From: Solidesulfovibrio magneticus str. Maddingley MBC34
Lineage (GTDB): Bacteria > Desulfobacterota > Desulfovibrionia > Desulfovibrionales > Desulfovibrionaceae
NCBI GenBank assembly: GCA_000307955.1
Contig: ALAO01000215.1
Coordinates: 1-33,898, forward strand
Length of the DNA: 33,898 nt
Direction: 5' to 3'
The notes beneath the pieces were generated by a model. It made no database searches. It had not been told where the DNA came from and was given only the letters and a program-made list of their open reading frames with translations. Both the position numbers and the translations under genes were made by a program. Below, piece by piece: positions 1 to 7,927 of the stretch. The first letter of the stretch is position 1. Each line of letters begins with the position of its first letter.

Positions 1-19
1 GGCAGCGCCCTGGCAGGGT

Positions 20-36
20 CTGGGACAGCGTCCCAG
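20..36. repeat. GC-rich hairpin upstream of the first gene
   Basis: A perfect 7-bp inverted repeat, CTGGGAC-AGC-GTCCCAG, lies within a GC-rich leader in which GGCAGCGCCC also occurs twice (positions 1-10 and 47-56, the second copy within GGGCAGCGCCCGG). It could be the tail of a terminator of an upstream gene or a dispersed intergenic repeat. There is no T-run, so a terminator role is not supported from this window alone. Confidence 0.35.
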
Positions 37-70
37 CGGGTCCGGGCAGCGCCCGGCAAGGAGACGCGCC

Positions 71-865
71 ATGCAGCGAGCGCCGCTTATTGCGTTGTTG
101 ACGGATTTCGGTTTGGCCGATCCGTATGTGGGCCAGATGAAGGCGGTGCTGGCCTGCGCCGCGCCGCGGGCGACACTGCTTGACGTGAGTCATGGCGTGG
201 CCATGGGAGACGTGGCTCAGGCGTCGTTTTTTCTGGCCGCGACGTTGCCGTGGCTGCCGCCGGGATCGGTGGTTGCGGCCGTGGTCGATCCGGGCGTGGG
301 CACGGCCCGGCGGATCATCGCGGCGGAGTTGGACGGGCGCTTGGTGCTGGCTCCGGACAACGGGCTTTTGACCTTGGCCCTGGCCCGGGCCGAGGCCGTG
401 TGCGCCTATGACGCCACGCCGCATCTGGCTCCGGCCAGCGCCACGTTTCACGGGCGCGACGTGTTCGCGCCGCTGGCGGCCCGGTTGGCCGCTGGCGACG
501 CCATCGAGACCTTGGGGCCGCTGTTGCCCCGGGAGGCGCTGGCCGTGCTGCCGGGCTTGTCGGCTACGCGGCGGGGCGAGGCGGTTTCGTCCCGGGTGTT
601 GTCGGTCGATGTTTTCGGCAACGTGGTCACGAGTTGCGACGTGGAGGGGTTCGGGAATTTCCGCCAGGCTCGGCTGATCGCGCCCGTGGGGCGTGAGCTG
701 GTCCGGGCGGCGACGTATGGCGAGCTTTCGCCGGGCGCGGTGGGGTTTCTGGCCGGCAGCCAGGGCTATCTGGAACTGGCGGTGCGGGACGGCTCGGCGG
801 CAGCGGCCCTTGGGTTGTCGCGGGGCGATTTTTTGGAATTCTGGTTGCCGGAGGGCGGCGCGTGA
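71..865 (+). CDS. SAM hydrolase (SAM hydroxide adenosyltransferase, DUF62 family)
   Basis: This 264-residue protein belongs to the fluorinase/chlorinase-like DUF62 family, whose common prokaryotic members hydrolyse S-adenosylmethionine to adenosine and methionine. Family signatures run in order: TDFG (11-14), DVSH (38-41), VDPGVGT (72-78), PDNG (95-98), FHGRDVFAP (126-134) and DVFGNVVTS (180-188). Asp73, Arg80 and His127 fit the Asp-Arg-His triad that distinguishes the hydroxide adenosyltransferases from halogenases, so SAM hydrolysis is more likely than halogenation. The ATG at 71 has an AAGGAGA ribosome-binding site about 6 nt upstream. The stop codon overlaps the start of cobS by 4 bp (GTGA), so the two are probably translationally coupled. 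The physiological role of these enzymes is still poorly understood. Confidence 0.9.
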   Translation: MQRAPLIALLTDFGLADPYVGQMKAVLACAAPRATLLDVSHGVAMGDVAQASFFLAATLPWLPPGSVVAAVVDPGVGTARRIIAAELDGRLVLAPDNGLLTLALARAEAVCAYDATPHLAPASATFHGRDVFAPLAARLAAGDAIETLGPLLPREALAVLPGLSATRRGEAVSSRVLSVDVFGNVVTSCDVEGFGNFRQARLIAPVGRELVRAATYGELSPGAVGFLAGSQGYLELAVRDGSAAAALGLSRGDFLEFWLPEGGA

Positions 866-1587
866 GCATTTGGCGGCATTATCTGGCGGCCTTGGGATTT
901 CTGACCCGTCTGGGGCCGGCCGTGCGCGATCCGGACATGGCCGCCTGCGTGCCGTGTTTTCCGCTGGTCGGCGCGACGCTGGGGCTGGTTTTGGCCGTGC
1001 CCTTGGCGCTGGGGCTTTTCGGCGGCCATCCCCTGGCCGGGGCGTTTGCCTATGCCGTGGGCAATCTGGCGCTGACGCGGGGCCTGCATCTCGACGGATT
1101 CGCCGACGTGGCCGACGCCTGGGGCAGCTTCACCCGGGGCGAGCGGTTTTTCGCCATTATGAAGGACAGCCGTATCGGGGCATTTGGCGGCATGGCCATT
1201 GCCGTGGCCCTGGTTGGCCAGACGGCCCTTGGCGCGGAGCTTTTGGGCGTGGGCAAGGTCTGGCTTTTGGCCGCCGCGCCTGTGGCCGGCCGGGCGCTGG
1301 CGGTGGCGCTCATGCGCTGCTGCCGGGATCTGGGCCGGCCGGGGCTGGGGTCGTTGTGCCTGCCTGGCGCGACGAAGGGGGCCACGGTTTTTTGTGTCAT
1401 CTTCGGGCTGGCCGCGCTGTGGGCGGCCGGCGGGTTTGGGGCTGCTGTCTGGGGCGCGGCGCTTTGCGGCGTCGTGCTGTGGCGGCTGGCCGCGCTTGCC
1501 CGGGAACAGGGCGGGATTAACGGCGATTTCCTGGGCGCGGCCATCGTGGCCGGGGAACTGTGCGCCCTGGCCGGGGGATTGCTTTAA
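862..1587 (+). CDS. cobS: Adenosylcobinamide-GDP ribazoletransferase (cobalamin synthase)
   Basis: This is CobS, the integral membrane enzyme that joins adenosylcobinamide-GDP and alpha-ribazole(-phosphate) in the last steps of cobalamin assembly. The 241 residues match the usual family size of about 250. The family signature is clear: FLTRLG near the N-terminus, then LHLDGFADVADAWGS and IMKDSRIGAFGG around residues 75-115. These carry the conserved acidic and basic residues of the active site. The rest is dominated by hydrophobic helices. The GTG start at 862 overlaps the stop of the SAM hydrolase gene (GTGA). No other cobalamin gene is in the window, so this member of the pathway is detached from any larger cluster. 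Confidence 0.93.
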   Translation: MSIWRHYLAALGFLTRLGPAVRDPDMAACVPCFPLVGATLGLVLAVPLALGLFGGHPLAGAFAYAVGNLALTRGLHLDGFADVADAWGSFTRGERFFAIMKDSRIGAFGGMAIAVALVGQTALGAELLGVGKVWLLAAAPVAGRALAVALMRCCRDLGRPGLGSLCLPGATKGATVFCVIFGLAALWAAGGFGAAVWGAALCGVVLWRLAALAREQGGINGDFLGAAIVAGELCALAGGLL

Positions 1588-1590
1588 AGC

Positions 1591-1606
1591 TGGCCCGTGT
1601 CTTGCA
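1591..1606 (+). promoter_or_regulatory. Sigma-54 promoter upstream of fliJ
   Basis: TGGCCCG-TGTC-TTGCA matches the -24/-12 consensus (TGGCACG-N4-TTGCW) at all but one position and has the required GG-N10-GC spacing (GG 1592-1593, GC 1604-1605). It sits just after cobS and about 40 bp before the fliJ start. This fits the frequent sigma-54 control of flagellar genes and suggests that fliJ, the MotE-like gene and perhaps truA are expressed apart from cobS. Confidence 0.65.
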
Positions 1607-1646
1607 AAGTTGCCGGCCAGACTGACAAAATCCCGGCAGGTGCGAT

Positions 1647-2090
1647 GTGGCCAAGCCTTTTCGATTCAACCTTGAGCGTGTGCTCGACATCCGGGGCCAG
1701 CTGGAAGAGCGGGCCAAGATGGAGCTGGGCAAGGCCAACGTCGCCTGCGCGGCCAAGCAGCGGGAAATCGACCGTCTCATCAATGAAAAGAACGCCCGCG
1801 AGGCGTCCATGTCGCAAAAGGCCGTGGTGATGCCCGACGAGCTGTGGCTCTGGCAGGCCTACCGCAAACGGCTGGTGGCCGACATCCAGACCGGCCAGGT
1901 GAAGCTGGCCGAGCTGGAAGAGGTCCGGGAACGCTGCCGCCGCACCCTGCTGACGCGCTCCAAAGACAAGAAACTTCTGGAAAAACTCAAATCGAATAAG
2001 GCGGAACGCCATGCCCAGCAAGAAAAGCTCGCCGAGCAGAACGAAAACGACGACATGGCGTCCATCCGCTACCAGCCGCCGGTTTACTGA
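1647..2090 (+). CDS. fliJ: Flagellar export protein FliJ
   Basis: The 147-residue product is highly charged and almost wholly alpha-helical coiled coil, as expected for FliJ, the stalk-like component of the flagellar type III export ATPase complex (FliH-FliI-FliJ). The N-terminus (FRFNLERVLDIRGQLEE) is typical of the family, where phenylalanine and Leu-Val-Leu precede a long helix. Start is GTG at 1647 with only a weak AGGTG upstream. It is followed after 1 bp by a gene for a MotE-like protein, an arrangement common in epsilon- and deltaproteobacterial flagellar loci. A sigma-54 promoter lies just upstream. No other export-apparatus genes are in this window. Confidence 0.85.
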   Translation: MAKPFRFNLERVLDIRGQLEERAKMELGKANVACAAKQREIDRLINEKNAREASMSQKAVVMPDELWLWQAYRKRLVADIQTGQVKLAELEEVRERCRRTLLTRSKDKKLLEKLKSNKAERHAQQEKLAEQNENDDMASIRYQPPVY

Positions 2091-2091
2091 C

Positions 2092-2766
2092 ATGGGCGAA
2101 AGATTCGTGGCCGCCTGCGAGCGGCTGGCCGGCCGCATCGCCCCCCGGGCCACCAAGGTGCTGGGCGTGTTCGTGATGCTGGCGGCCATCAAGCTCGGCA
2201 TCCTCGTATTCATGGGCCTGGATATGCTCCTGCCCGATCCGCCCGCTCCCGTGGCCACGGCTCCCCGCTTGCCTGTCGCTCCCTTGCCCGGCCCCCTGGC
2301 CGGTCCGGCTCCGGTCCTGGCCCAGCAAAATCCGCTGCCGCCGGCCACCGTGCCGCAAAATGCCACGCCGCCGGCCCCCACGCCCAGCTCGCCCGACGTC
2401 AACGCCCTGCTCAAGCGCCAGGACGAGCTGGACCAGCGCGAACAGTCGCTCAAGACCTTGGAAGCGGAGCTGAACAACCGCATGGCCAAGCTCAAGGACA
2501 TGGAGACCAGCATCAAATCCATGCTTGAGGAAGCCAAGGGCATGAAGGACCAGAAGCTCAAGCACCTCATCGACGTCTATTCCAACATGAACGCCAAGCA
2601 GGCGGCCAAGGTGCTGGAGACCCTGGACAACACCATCGCGGTCAAAATTCTGGCAGGCATGCGCGGACGCCAGGCCGGCGACGTGCTCAACAACATGGAA
2701 GCCAAGAAGGCGGCCGGGCTGACCGAAATGCTCACCTCCATGCAGCTGCCGCCCCAGGCCGAGTAG
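2092..2766 (+). CDS. MotE-like protein with MgtE-N-type domain (flagellar motor accessory)
   Basis: The product has 224 residues if it starts at ATG 2092, just after fliJ. An open frame continues upstream to 2011 but that part lies inside fliJ and is not convincing. The layout is a short basic N-terminus, one transmembrane helix (about 22-47), a Pro/Ala-rich linker (48-100), a charged coiled coil (105-155) and a C-terminal MgtE_N-like helical repeat region (about 155-215, with YSNMNAKQAAKVLETLDN and a second similar unit). This architecture is that of MotE, a periplasmic chaperone-like partner of a MotC/MotB-type stator protein in other bacteria. The position next to fliJ supports a flagellar role. 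It is not a magnesium transporter: the channel domain is missing. Confidence 0.75.
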   Translation: MGERFVAACERLAGRIAPRATKVLGVFVMLAAIKLGILVFMGLDMLLPDPPAPVATAPRLPVAPLPGPLAGPAPVLAQQNPLPPATVPQNATPPAPTPSSPDVNALLKRQDELDQREQSLKTLEAELNNRMAKLKDMETSIKSMLEEAKGMKDQKLKHLIDVYSNMNAKQAAKVLETLDNTIAVKILAGMRGRQAGDVLNNMEAKKAAGLTEMLTSMQLPPQAE

Positions 2767-2768
2767 GC

Positions 2769-3572
2769 ATGGCGCGACTGCGGCTGACCCTGGCCTACGA
2801 CGGCACGGACTTCGCCGGCTGGCAGATTCAGGCGGCCGGCGGGGGACGCACGGTCCAGGGGTGTCTGGAAGAAGCGCTGGCGACGCTGTGCGGCCAGGCC
2901 GTGCGGGTCCACGGGGCCGGGCGCACCGATTCCGGGGTTCACGCCCTGGCTCAGGTGGCCCATGCCGACGTGCCCGAGCATCGGGCCGGATTGCCCTGGG
3001 GCAAGGCGCTCACCGCGCTTTTGCCCAAGGACGTGGCCGTGACCGAGGCGCGGCTGGCGGCCCCGGATTTTCACTCCCGCTTCGACGCCACGGGCAAGGA
3101 ATACCGCTATACGCTCTGGACGCGCCCCGGCTACGTGCTGCCCTGGCGGCGGCCCTACGTCTGGGACGTGGGACGCCATGGGGGGCTCGACGTGGCGGCC
3201 ATGGAAGCCTGCGCCGGGCTTTTTGTCGGTGAGCACGATTTCGCCGCCTTCCAGAACGCCGGCACCGATGTCCACTCCACGGTGCGCCGGGTCTGGGACG
3301 TGTCGCGTCTGGCCGGAACCGGCCCCGACGAGACGGTCTGGCGGTTTCACGGCGAGGGCTTTCTCAAGCAGATGGTGCGCAACCTCATGGGCGCGCTGGT
3401 GGCTGTGGGGCGGGGCAAGGCGACCCCCGAGGACGCGGCCGCCTTGCTCGCGGCCGGTGACCGCAGGCGCGCGCCGGGCACGGCCCCGGCCCAGGGGCTT
3501 TGCCTGCATGCGGTGGAATACGGCCCGTCGGCGGTCGAGGCCGGCTTGGGCGAGCACCCAGGAGGGGACTGA
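2769..3572 (+). CDS. truA: tRNA pseudouridine(38-40) synthase TruA
   Basis: TruA converts uridines 38-40 in the tRNA anticodon stem-loop to pseudouridine. The 267-residue length is typical. LAYDGTDFAGWQ opens the protein (8-19), and GAGRTDSGVHA (49-59) holds the catalytic aspartate, Asp54. The later motifs include FHSRFDATGKEYRY and the FLKQMVRNLMGALVAVGRGK region near the C-terminus. The ATG follows the upstream stop by 2 bp, so it is probably co-transcribed with fliJ and the MotE-like gene. The gene ends shortly before a strong hairpin terminator. Confidence 0.96.
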   Translation: MARLRLTLAYDGTDFAGWQIQAAGGGRTVQGCLEEALATLCGQAVRVHGAGRTDSGVHALAQVAHADVPEHRAGLPWGKALTALLPKDVAVTEARLAAPDFHSRFDATGKEYRYTLWTRPGYVLPWRRPYVWDVGRHGGLDVAAMEACAGLFVGEHDFAAFQNAGTDVHSTVRRVWDVSRLAGTGPDETVWRFHGEGFLKQMVRNLMGALVAVGRGKATPEDAAALLAAGDRRRAPGTAPAQGLCLHAVEYGPSAVEAGLGEHPGGD

Positions 3573-3649
3573 TGGCCTGTGACGATCCGCTTTTGCTGCC
3601 GTCCTGATCCGGGCGGCAGCCAGCCGCCGTAAACGCAACGCCAAACACC

Positions 3650-3687
3650 ACGGGCCGTGACGATTCCTCGTCCCGGCCCGTTTCATT
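3650..3687 (+). terminator. Intrinsic terminator after truA
   Basis: A long hairpin pairs ACGGGCCG (3650-3657) with CGGCCCGT (3674-3681). Inside it GACGA pairs with TCGTC across a single T/C mismatch, leaving a TTCC loop. A T-rich tail (TTTCATTT) follows. It lies between the convergent genes truA and the secreted-protein gene and may also help stop the opposite strand. A second, weaker inverted repeat (CCAAAGG 3745-3751 / CCTTTGG 3761-3767) has no T-run and was not called separately. Confidence 0.75.
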
Positions 3688-3808
3688 TGCCCAAAATCAA
3701 GACAATTTCCAGCAGCGCCATCCCCCCTTTCCCAGGTGGGGTATCCAAAGGAGCTCAGCCCCTTTGGCCGCCGGAGGCATCTTTTTCTTCTCTCCTCTTC
3801 TCCATCAA

Positions 3809-5050
3809 CTACCGCGAAGCGCGCAGGCCTTCGCGGAGCTGGACCACGGTCCAGCCGCCCTTTTTAAGGGCCTTGGCGGCGAGGGGGCTGATTTCGCCGG
3901 CGACGACGATTTTCTTGGTTTTGGCGCCCTTGGCCGTGGCGGCGTCGCCGAGGATGGCGGCGATGTCGGCGACTTGCGGGGTCCAGGCCAGGTAATCCAG
4001 GGGGAAGGCGGCCAGGATGCCGCCGTTTTGGGTCTCGGCCAGGACGAACTTGCCGGCGGTGATGAAGCTTTTGATGGGGTCGGTGGTGGCGTTGAGGTTG
4101 GCGTACAGTTCGGCCATGCGGGTGCGGAAAAAGGCCAGATCGGCGTTGTTGGTAAAAAGGGCGAACTTCACGAAGGCCGGCCGGCCGGCCACATTGGTCA
4201 TGCGGTCCAGCGCCAGCGTGAAACGGGTCTGCATGATGGGGTCGAAGTTGGGGTTGTCCACGAACAGGTCGGCTTGTTCCTGGGAGACGCCCATGGCTTT
4301 TAAGCGTTCGCGGTTGGAGGCGAACAGGTCCTCGGGCGGGATGGAGACGTCCACGGCGCTTTGGGGGGTGAGGTTGGCGTTATTGATAAACGTCAAGGCC
4401 GCGCCGCCGGGGATGGCCGCCGAGGCGGCAAACGAGCCGAAGAAGCCGGCTCCGGCCAGGCGCTTGAGGGATTTTTGGAGCACCGGGTCGTCGGAATAGG
4501 GATTGACGCTGAAGGCCTTGGCGTATTCGCGCTTGGCCCGGTTGTAGCCGAGCAGTTCGCCCATGGTGCCGTCGTCGCCGGTGGGGCGGTCGCTTTTGGC
4601 GCTGGCCGTGGCCCGGGAGAAGGATTTGCCGACGTTGGACAGGCTGTCGGCCGGGTGGACGATGAGGTTGAAGGCTCCTGTTACGGCTCCGGCGGCGGAC
4701 TTGGCCACGGACTTGCCGATTTCGGCTCCGGCGTTGACCTGGTCCATGGCGGCGGCGGCGTTGAGTTCCTGGATGGTCGCGTAGAGCTTGGCCGTGGATT
4801 CCACGCGCAGGTCGCCGGATTTGGGCGTATGGATGATATACGTATTGATGTAGCCGTCGTTGACCACCTTGTCGTCCACGCTGTGGTTGGGGCCGACCAG
4901 CACGGGGTCGGGGAGCAGGGCGGCGGCGGAGAAGGTCGGAGGCGTTTCCGTGGCCTCGGCCGGGGCCGGTTTGGCGGCCTTTGCGGCCGGGACCGTGAGA
5001 CAGGTAAGGGCCGCGATGAGGGCGGCGGCGAGCAGGCGGCGATGGAACAT
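3809..5050 (-). CDS. Exported protein of unknown function
   Basis: I do not recognise this 413-residue protein. The ATG complementary to 5048-5050 is preferred over further upstream codons in the same open frame because it has a GGAGA ribosome-binding site 5-9 nt upstream and opens a clear Sec signal peptide (FHRRLLAAALIAALTCLTVPAAKA, cleavage near residue 28). The mature part is Ala-rich with mixed helical segments: a stretch with VGKSVAKSAAGAVTGAF and LSNVGKSFSRA, a glycine-rich AAIPGGAALTFINN segment, and a C-terminal GWTVVQLREGLRAS. It is probably periplasmic or outer-membrane associated. It faces truA tail-to-tail and shares a 120-bp divergent promoter region with panC. No catalytic motif is evident. 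Confidence 0.8.
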   Translation of the reverse strand: MFHRRLLAAALIAALTCLTVPAAKAAKPAPAEATETPPTFSAAALLPDPVLVGPNHSVDDKVVNDGYINTYIIHTPKSGDLRVESTAKLYATIQELNAAAAMDQVNAGAEIGKSVAKSAAGAVTGAFNLIVHPADSLSNVGKSFSRATASAKSDRPTGDDGTMGELLGYNRAKREYAKAFSVNPYSDDPVLQKSLKRLAGAGFFGSFAASAAIPGGAALTFINNANLTPQSAVDVSIPPEDLFASNRERLKAMGVSQEQADLFVDNPNFDPIMQTRFTLALDRMTNVAGRPAFVKFALFTNNADLAFFRTRMAELYANLNATTDPIKSFITAGKFVLAETQNGGILAAFPLDYLAWTPQVADIAAILGDAATAKGAKTKKIVVAGEISPLAAKALKKGGWTVVQLREGLRASR

Positions 5051-5170
5051 GCGGGTCTCCTTGGCGATGGGATGTCCGTACATACCCGGGGGCCGGGGAT
5101 TTGTCATGGCCGGCTTTACAGATTTCCGGGCCGGTATTAGTTGTCGCGCGGAAGTCAAAGGAGGCTTGTG

Positions 5171-6028
5171 GTGGAGATCATCAAGGAACCCTCGGCCCTG
5201 CGGGAGCTTGCCGGGCAGTGGACGCGCCAGGGCCGGACGGTCGGCTTCGTGCCCACCATGGGCTATCTGCACGCCGGGCATGAAAGCCTCATGCATCTGG
5301 CCCGGGGGCGGGCCGAGACGGTGGTGGCCAGCGTTTTCGTCAATCCGACCCAGTTCGGGCCTGGCGAGGACCTCGACGCCTATCCGCGCGATCTCGACCG
5401 CGACGCCGCCATGGCCAAGGCGGCCGGGGTGGACGTGCTGTTCGCGCCCAGCCCCGAGGCCATGTACGAGCCGGCCGCCGCCACCTGGGTGGAAGTGCCG
5501 ACCTTGGCCCGGCATCTGTGCGGTGCGTCGCGGCCGACCCATTTCCGGGGCGTGTGCACGGTGGTGTCCAAGCTCTTTTTGCTGGTGCGCCCGGCGCTGG
5601 CGGTCTTTGGGCAAAAGGACTGGCAGCAACTGGCGATTCTCCGGCGCATGAACGCGGACCTGGGCTTTGGCGTGGAGATCGTGGGCGGTCCCATCGTACG
5701 CGAAGCCGACGGGCTGGCGCTGTCCTCTCGCAACGTCCGGCTGACCCCTGAGGAACGGGGGCAAGCCCCGGGCATCAACCAAGGTCTGGCCCTGGCCGAG
5801 GCCATGGTCCGGGACGGCGAGGCCGACGCCGGCCGCATTCTGGACGCGGTGCGGGCGCATTATGCGGCCCATGTGCCGCTGGGGGAGATCGACTATCTGT
5901 CCTGCGTCGATCCGGACAGCCTGGAAACGCTGGAAACCATTGACCGGCCGGCGCTTTTCGCGACGGCGGTGCGGTTTAGCGCCGTGCGGCTCATCGACAA
6001 CCGCCTTGCCGCAACCGTGTCGCGGTAA
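5171..6028 (+). CDS. panC: Pantothenate synthetase
   Basis: PanC condenses pantoate and beta-alanine with ATP in the cytoplasm, the last step of pantothenate (vitamin B5/CoA precursor) synthesis. From the GTG at 5171 the protein has 285 residues, near the family norm. Visible motifs are PTMGYLHAGH (28-37, the HIGH-type nucleotide-binding motif), FVNPTQFG, GQKDWQQLA (the family's GEKD-[YW]-QQ motif) and EADGLALSSRN (the KMSKS-like loop region). The AAAGGAGG at 5157-5164 is 6 nt from this GTG, while the GTG at 5168 would be too close. It is divergent from the exported-protein gene. No panB or panD is nearby. Confidence 0.95.
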   Translation: MEIIKEPSALRELAGQWTRQGRTVGFVPTMGYLHAGHESLMHLARGRAETVVASVFVNPTQFGPGEDLDAYPRDLDRDAAMAKAAGVDVLFAPSPEAMYEPAAATWVEVPTLARHLCGASRPTHFRGVCTVVSKLFLLVRPALAVFGQKDWQQLAILRRMNADLGFGVEIVGGPIVREADGLALSSRNVRLTPEERGQAPGINQGLALAEAMVRDGEADAGRILDAVRAHYAAHVPLGEIDYLSCVDPDSLETLETIDRPALFATAVRFSAVRLIDNRLAATVSR

Positions 6029-6039
6029 CGTCATGACGT
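6028..6039. promoter_or_regulatory. 12-bp perfect palindrome upstream of metK
   Basis: ACGTCATGACGT is its own reverse complement and overlaps the last base of the panC stop codon. Two further ACGTC cores follow (6056-6060 and 6117-6121) before metK. A possible -35/-10 pair (TTGCTT 6046, TAGGGA 6069, 17-bp spacer) lies between them. A repressor or activator site controlling metK is possible, but the half-site cannot be assigned to a family. No known SAM riboswitch fold was recognised here. Confidence 0.3.
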
Positions 6040-6162
6040 ACCGGGTTGCTTTTTTACGTCTCGAAGGGTAGGGAGTCGAATTTCAGTTCCCAACGAAGCA
6101 CATTATGCATTGGAGCTGACGTCGCCAGCATGAAGGCGGCCGGCTCAAGGAGGATATCCCGT

Positions 6163-7332
6163 ATGATTAACGCCAAGGGCCGGTATCTTTTCAGCTCGGA
6201 ATCCGTGACCGAGGGCCATCCGGACAAGGTCGCCGACCAGATCTCCGACGGCATTCTCGACGCCATCCTGGCCCAGGATCCCGACGCCCACGTGGCCTGC
6301 GAAACCCTGGTCACCACCGGCCTGGCTTTCATCGCCGGCGAAATCACCACCAAGGCCTACGCCGACTTCCCGTCCATCGTGCGCGAGACGGTCAAGGAAA
6401 TCGGCTACAACAGCTCCACCATGGGCTTTGACTGGGAAACCTGCGCCGTCATCTCCTCGGTGGACAAGCAGTCCGTGGACATCGCCCAGGGCGTGTCGCG
6501 CACCAAGCCCGAAGAGCAGGGCGCCGGCGACCAGGGCATGATGTTCGGCTTTGCCTGCGACGAGACCGAGACGCTGATGCCCGCGCCCATCTACTGGGCA
6601 CATAAGCTGTCGCGCCGGTTGACCGAGGTGCGCAAGTCCGGGGTGCTCGATTTCTTGCGTCCCGACGGCAAGACCCAGGTGGCCGTGGAATACGTCGACG
6701 GCAAGCCCGTGCGCATCGACAACGTGGTGGTGGCCAGCCAGCACGCCGAGAGCATCTCCCACGCCGACCTGTGCGAAGCGGTGAAAAAGGAAGTCATCTT
6801 CCACACCCTGCCCGAGTCGCTGGTGGACAAGAACACCAAGATCTACATCAACACCACCGGCCGGTTCGTCATCGGCGGCCCCATGGGCGACTGCGGCCTG
6901 ACCGGGCGCAAGATCATCCAGGACACCTACGGCGGCATGGGCAACCATGGCGGCGGCGCGTTCTCGGGCAAGGACCCCTCCAAGGTGGACCGCTCGGGCG
7001 CGTACATGGCCCGGTACGTGGCGAAGAACATGGTGGCCAGCGGCGCTTGCAAGCGCTGCGAAGTCCAGATCGCCTACTGCATCGGCGTGGCCGAGCCGCT
7101 GTCGGTGTTGGTGACCTCCATGGGTTCCAGCGACATCCCGGACGAGGCCCTGACCAAGGCCGTGCGCGAGGTCTTCGACCTGCGCCCCTACTACATCTCC
7201 AAGCGCCTGGACCTCAGGCGGCCCATCTACAAGCCGACGTCTTGCTACGGCCACTTCGGCCGTGAGCAGACCGGGTTCACGTGGGAAGTGACCGACGCCG
7301 CCGCCGATCTGCGCACGGCGCTCAAGATCTAG
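6163..7332 (+). CDS. metK: S-adenosylmethionine synthetase
   Basis: MetK makes SAM from methionine and ATP. The 389-residue product from ATG 6163 has the normal family length. [20 protein letters not shown] opens it with the ATP-binding His and Asp. [10 protein letters not shown] (near 117-126) is the conserved adenine/methionine loop. The second family signature, [19 protein letters not shown], lies near 262-280, and the C-terminus has [17 protein letters not shown] lies 9 nt before the ATG. The open frame extends upstream to 6046 but that segment lacks family similarity and a ribosome-binding site. A perfect hairpin follows the gene. Confidence 0.97.
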   Translation: MINAKGRYLFSSESVTEGHPDKVADQISDGILDAILAQDPDAHVACETLVTTGLAFIAGEITTKAYADFPSIVRETVKEIGYNSSTMGFDWETCAVISSVDKQSVDIAQGVSRTKPEEQGAGDQGMMFGFACDETETLMPAPIYWAHKLSRRLTEVRKSGVLDFLRPDGKTQVAVEYVDGKPVRIDNVVVASQHAESISHADLCEAVKKEVIFHTLPESLVDKNTKIYINTTGRFVIGGPMGDCGLTGRKIIQDTYGGMGNHGGGAFSGKDPSKVDRSGAYMARYVAKNMVASGACKRCEVQIAYCIGVAEPLSVLVTSMGSSDIPDEALTKAVREVFDLRPYYISKRLDLRRPIYKPTSCYGHFGREQTGFTWEVTDAAADLRTALKI

Positions 7333-7343
7333 CGACCATCCCG

Positions 7344-7375
7344 GCGCGGGCCGTCCCTTGGCGGCCCGCGCTTTC
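7344..7375 (+). terminator. Hairpin between metK and the DUF721 gene
   Basis: A perfect 10-bp stem (GCGCGGGCCG 7344-7353 / CGGCCCGCGC 7362-7371) with an 8-nt loop is followed by a short TTTCT. It is a good intrinsic terminator or partial attenuator between metK and the next gene, only 18 nt before that gene's start codon. The T-run is short, so some read-through is likely. Confidence 0.55.
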
Positions 7376-7388
7376 TGGAGAAGGCGAA

Positions 7389-7886
7389 ATGCTGCGCCGG
7401 TTGTCCGAGAGCGTGGAGCGGTTCATGGCCGTCCAGGAAGCGTCGGCCCGGCGCAATTTCGTCGAGGTCTGCCGGCGCTGGGCCGAGATCGTGGGGCCGG
7501 AGACGGCGGAATTGCTGCGTCCCCTGGGGCATAAGCGGCGCGATTTGTACCTGGGCGCGGACGACCCGGTGGCGCTGCAGGAGATGGTTTTCGCGGCTCC
7601 GGAGATTTTATCGCTGGTCAATGCGGCTTTGGGCCACGAAGCCTTTGACAAGGTGCGGTTCGATCTGCTAGGAGGCCGGGTTCCTTTGGATGCGTTGCGG
7701 GCGATCCCGCCGCGTTTTTCCACGCCCGCCGAGGTGCGGCCCGAAGGGCTGGGCGGGCTTGTAGGGAAGCTTGATCCGAACTCGCCGGTCGGACGCTGTT
7801 ACGCCAAGTATGTGGCGTACTTCGAATCCGGTCCGGGTTCCGGTTCGGGCGGGCGACGCAAGGCGCGCCGCGCGAAGCGGGGCTAG
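7389..7886 (+). CDS. DUF721 / DciA-like protein
   Basis: This 165-residue protein carries the DUF721 domain in its N-terminal half. WAEIVGPETAELLRPLGHKRRDLYLGADDPVALQEM (about 29-64) fits the family's KH-like core. DciA, the founding member, helps load the replicative helicase in bacteria without DnaC, and many small DUF721 proteins are of unknown role. The C-terminus ends in a basic, glycine-rich tail (GSGGRRKARRAKRG) that could bind nucleic acid. The chosen ATG has GGAG 9-12 nt upstream and lies just past the hairpin after metK. The open frame extends upstream into metK, but that part is not credible. Whether this copy is the true helicase loader cannot be told from sequence alone. Confidence 0.75.
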   Translation: MLRRLSESVERFMAVQEASARRNFVEVCRRWAEIVGPETAELLRPLGHKRRDLYLGADDPVALQEMVFAAPEILSLVNAALGHEAFDKVRFDLLGGRVPLDALRAIPPRFSTPAEVRPEGLGGLVGKLDPNSPVGRCYAKYVAYFESGPGSGSGGRRKARRAKRG

Positions 7887-7927
7887 GCGAACCGACAGGG
7901 CGAGATATAATTTTTTTGGAGGCGAAC

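Noticed and set aside
3809-6034. A continuous 741-codon minus-strand frame
   Set aside because: The part above 5050 is antisense to panC and resembles no protein. The real gene starts at 5050 with a ribosome-binding site and signal peptide.
6029-6162. SAM riboswitch upstream of metK
   Set aside because: No SAM-I, SAM-II or SAH core could be recognised by eye. A covariance-model scan would decide.
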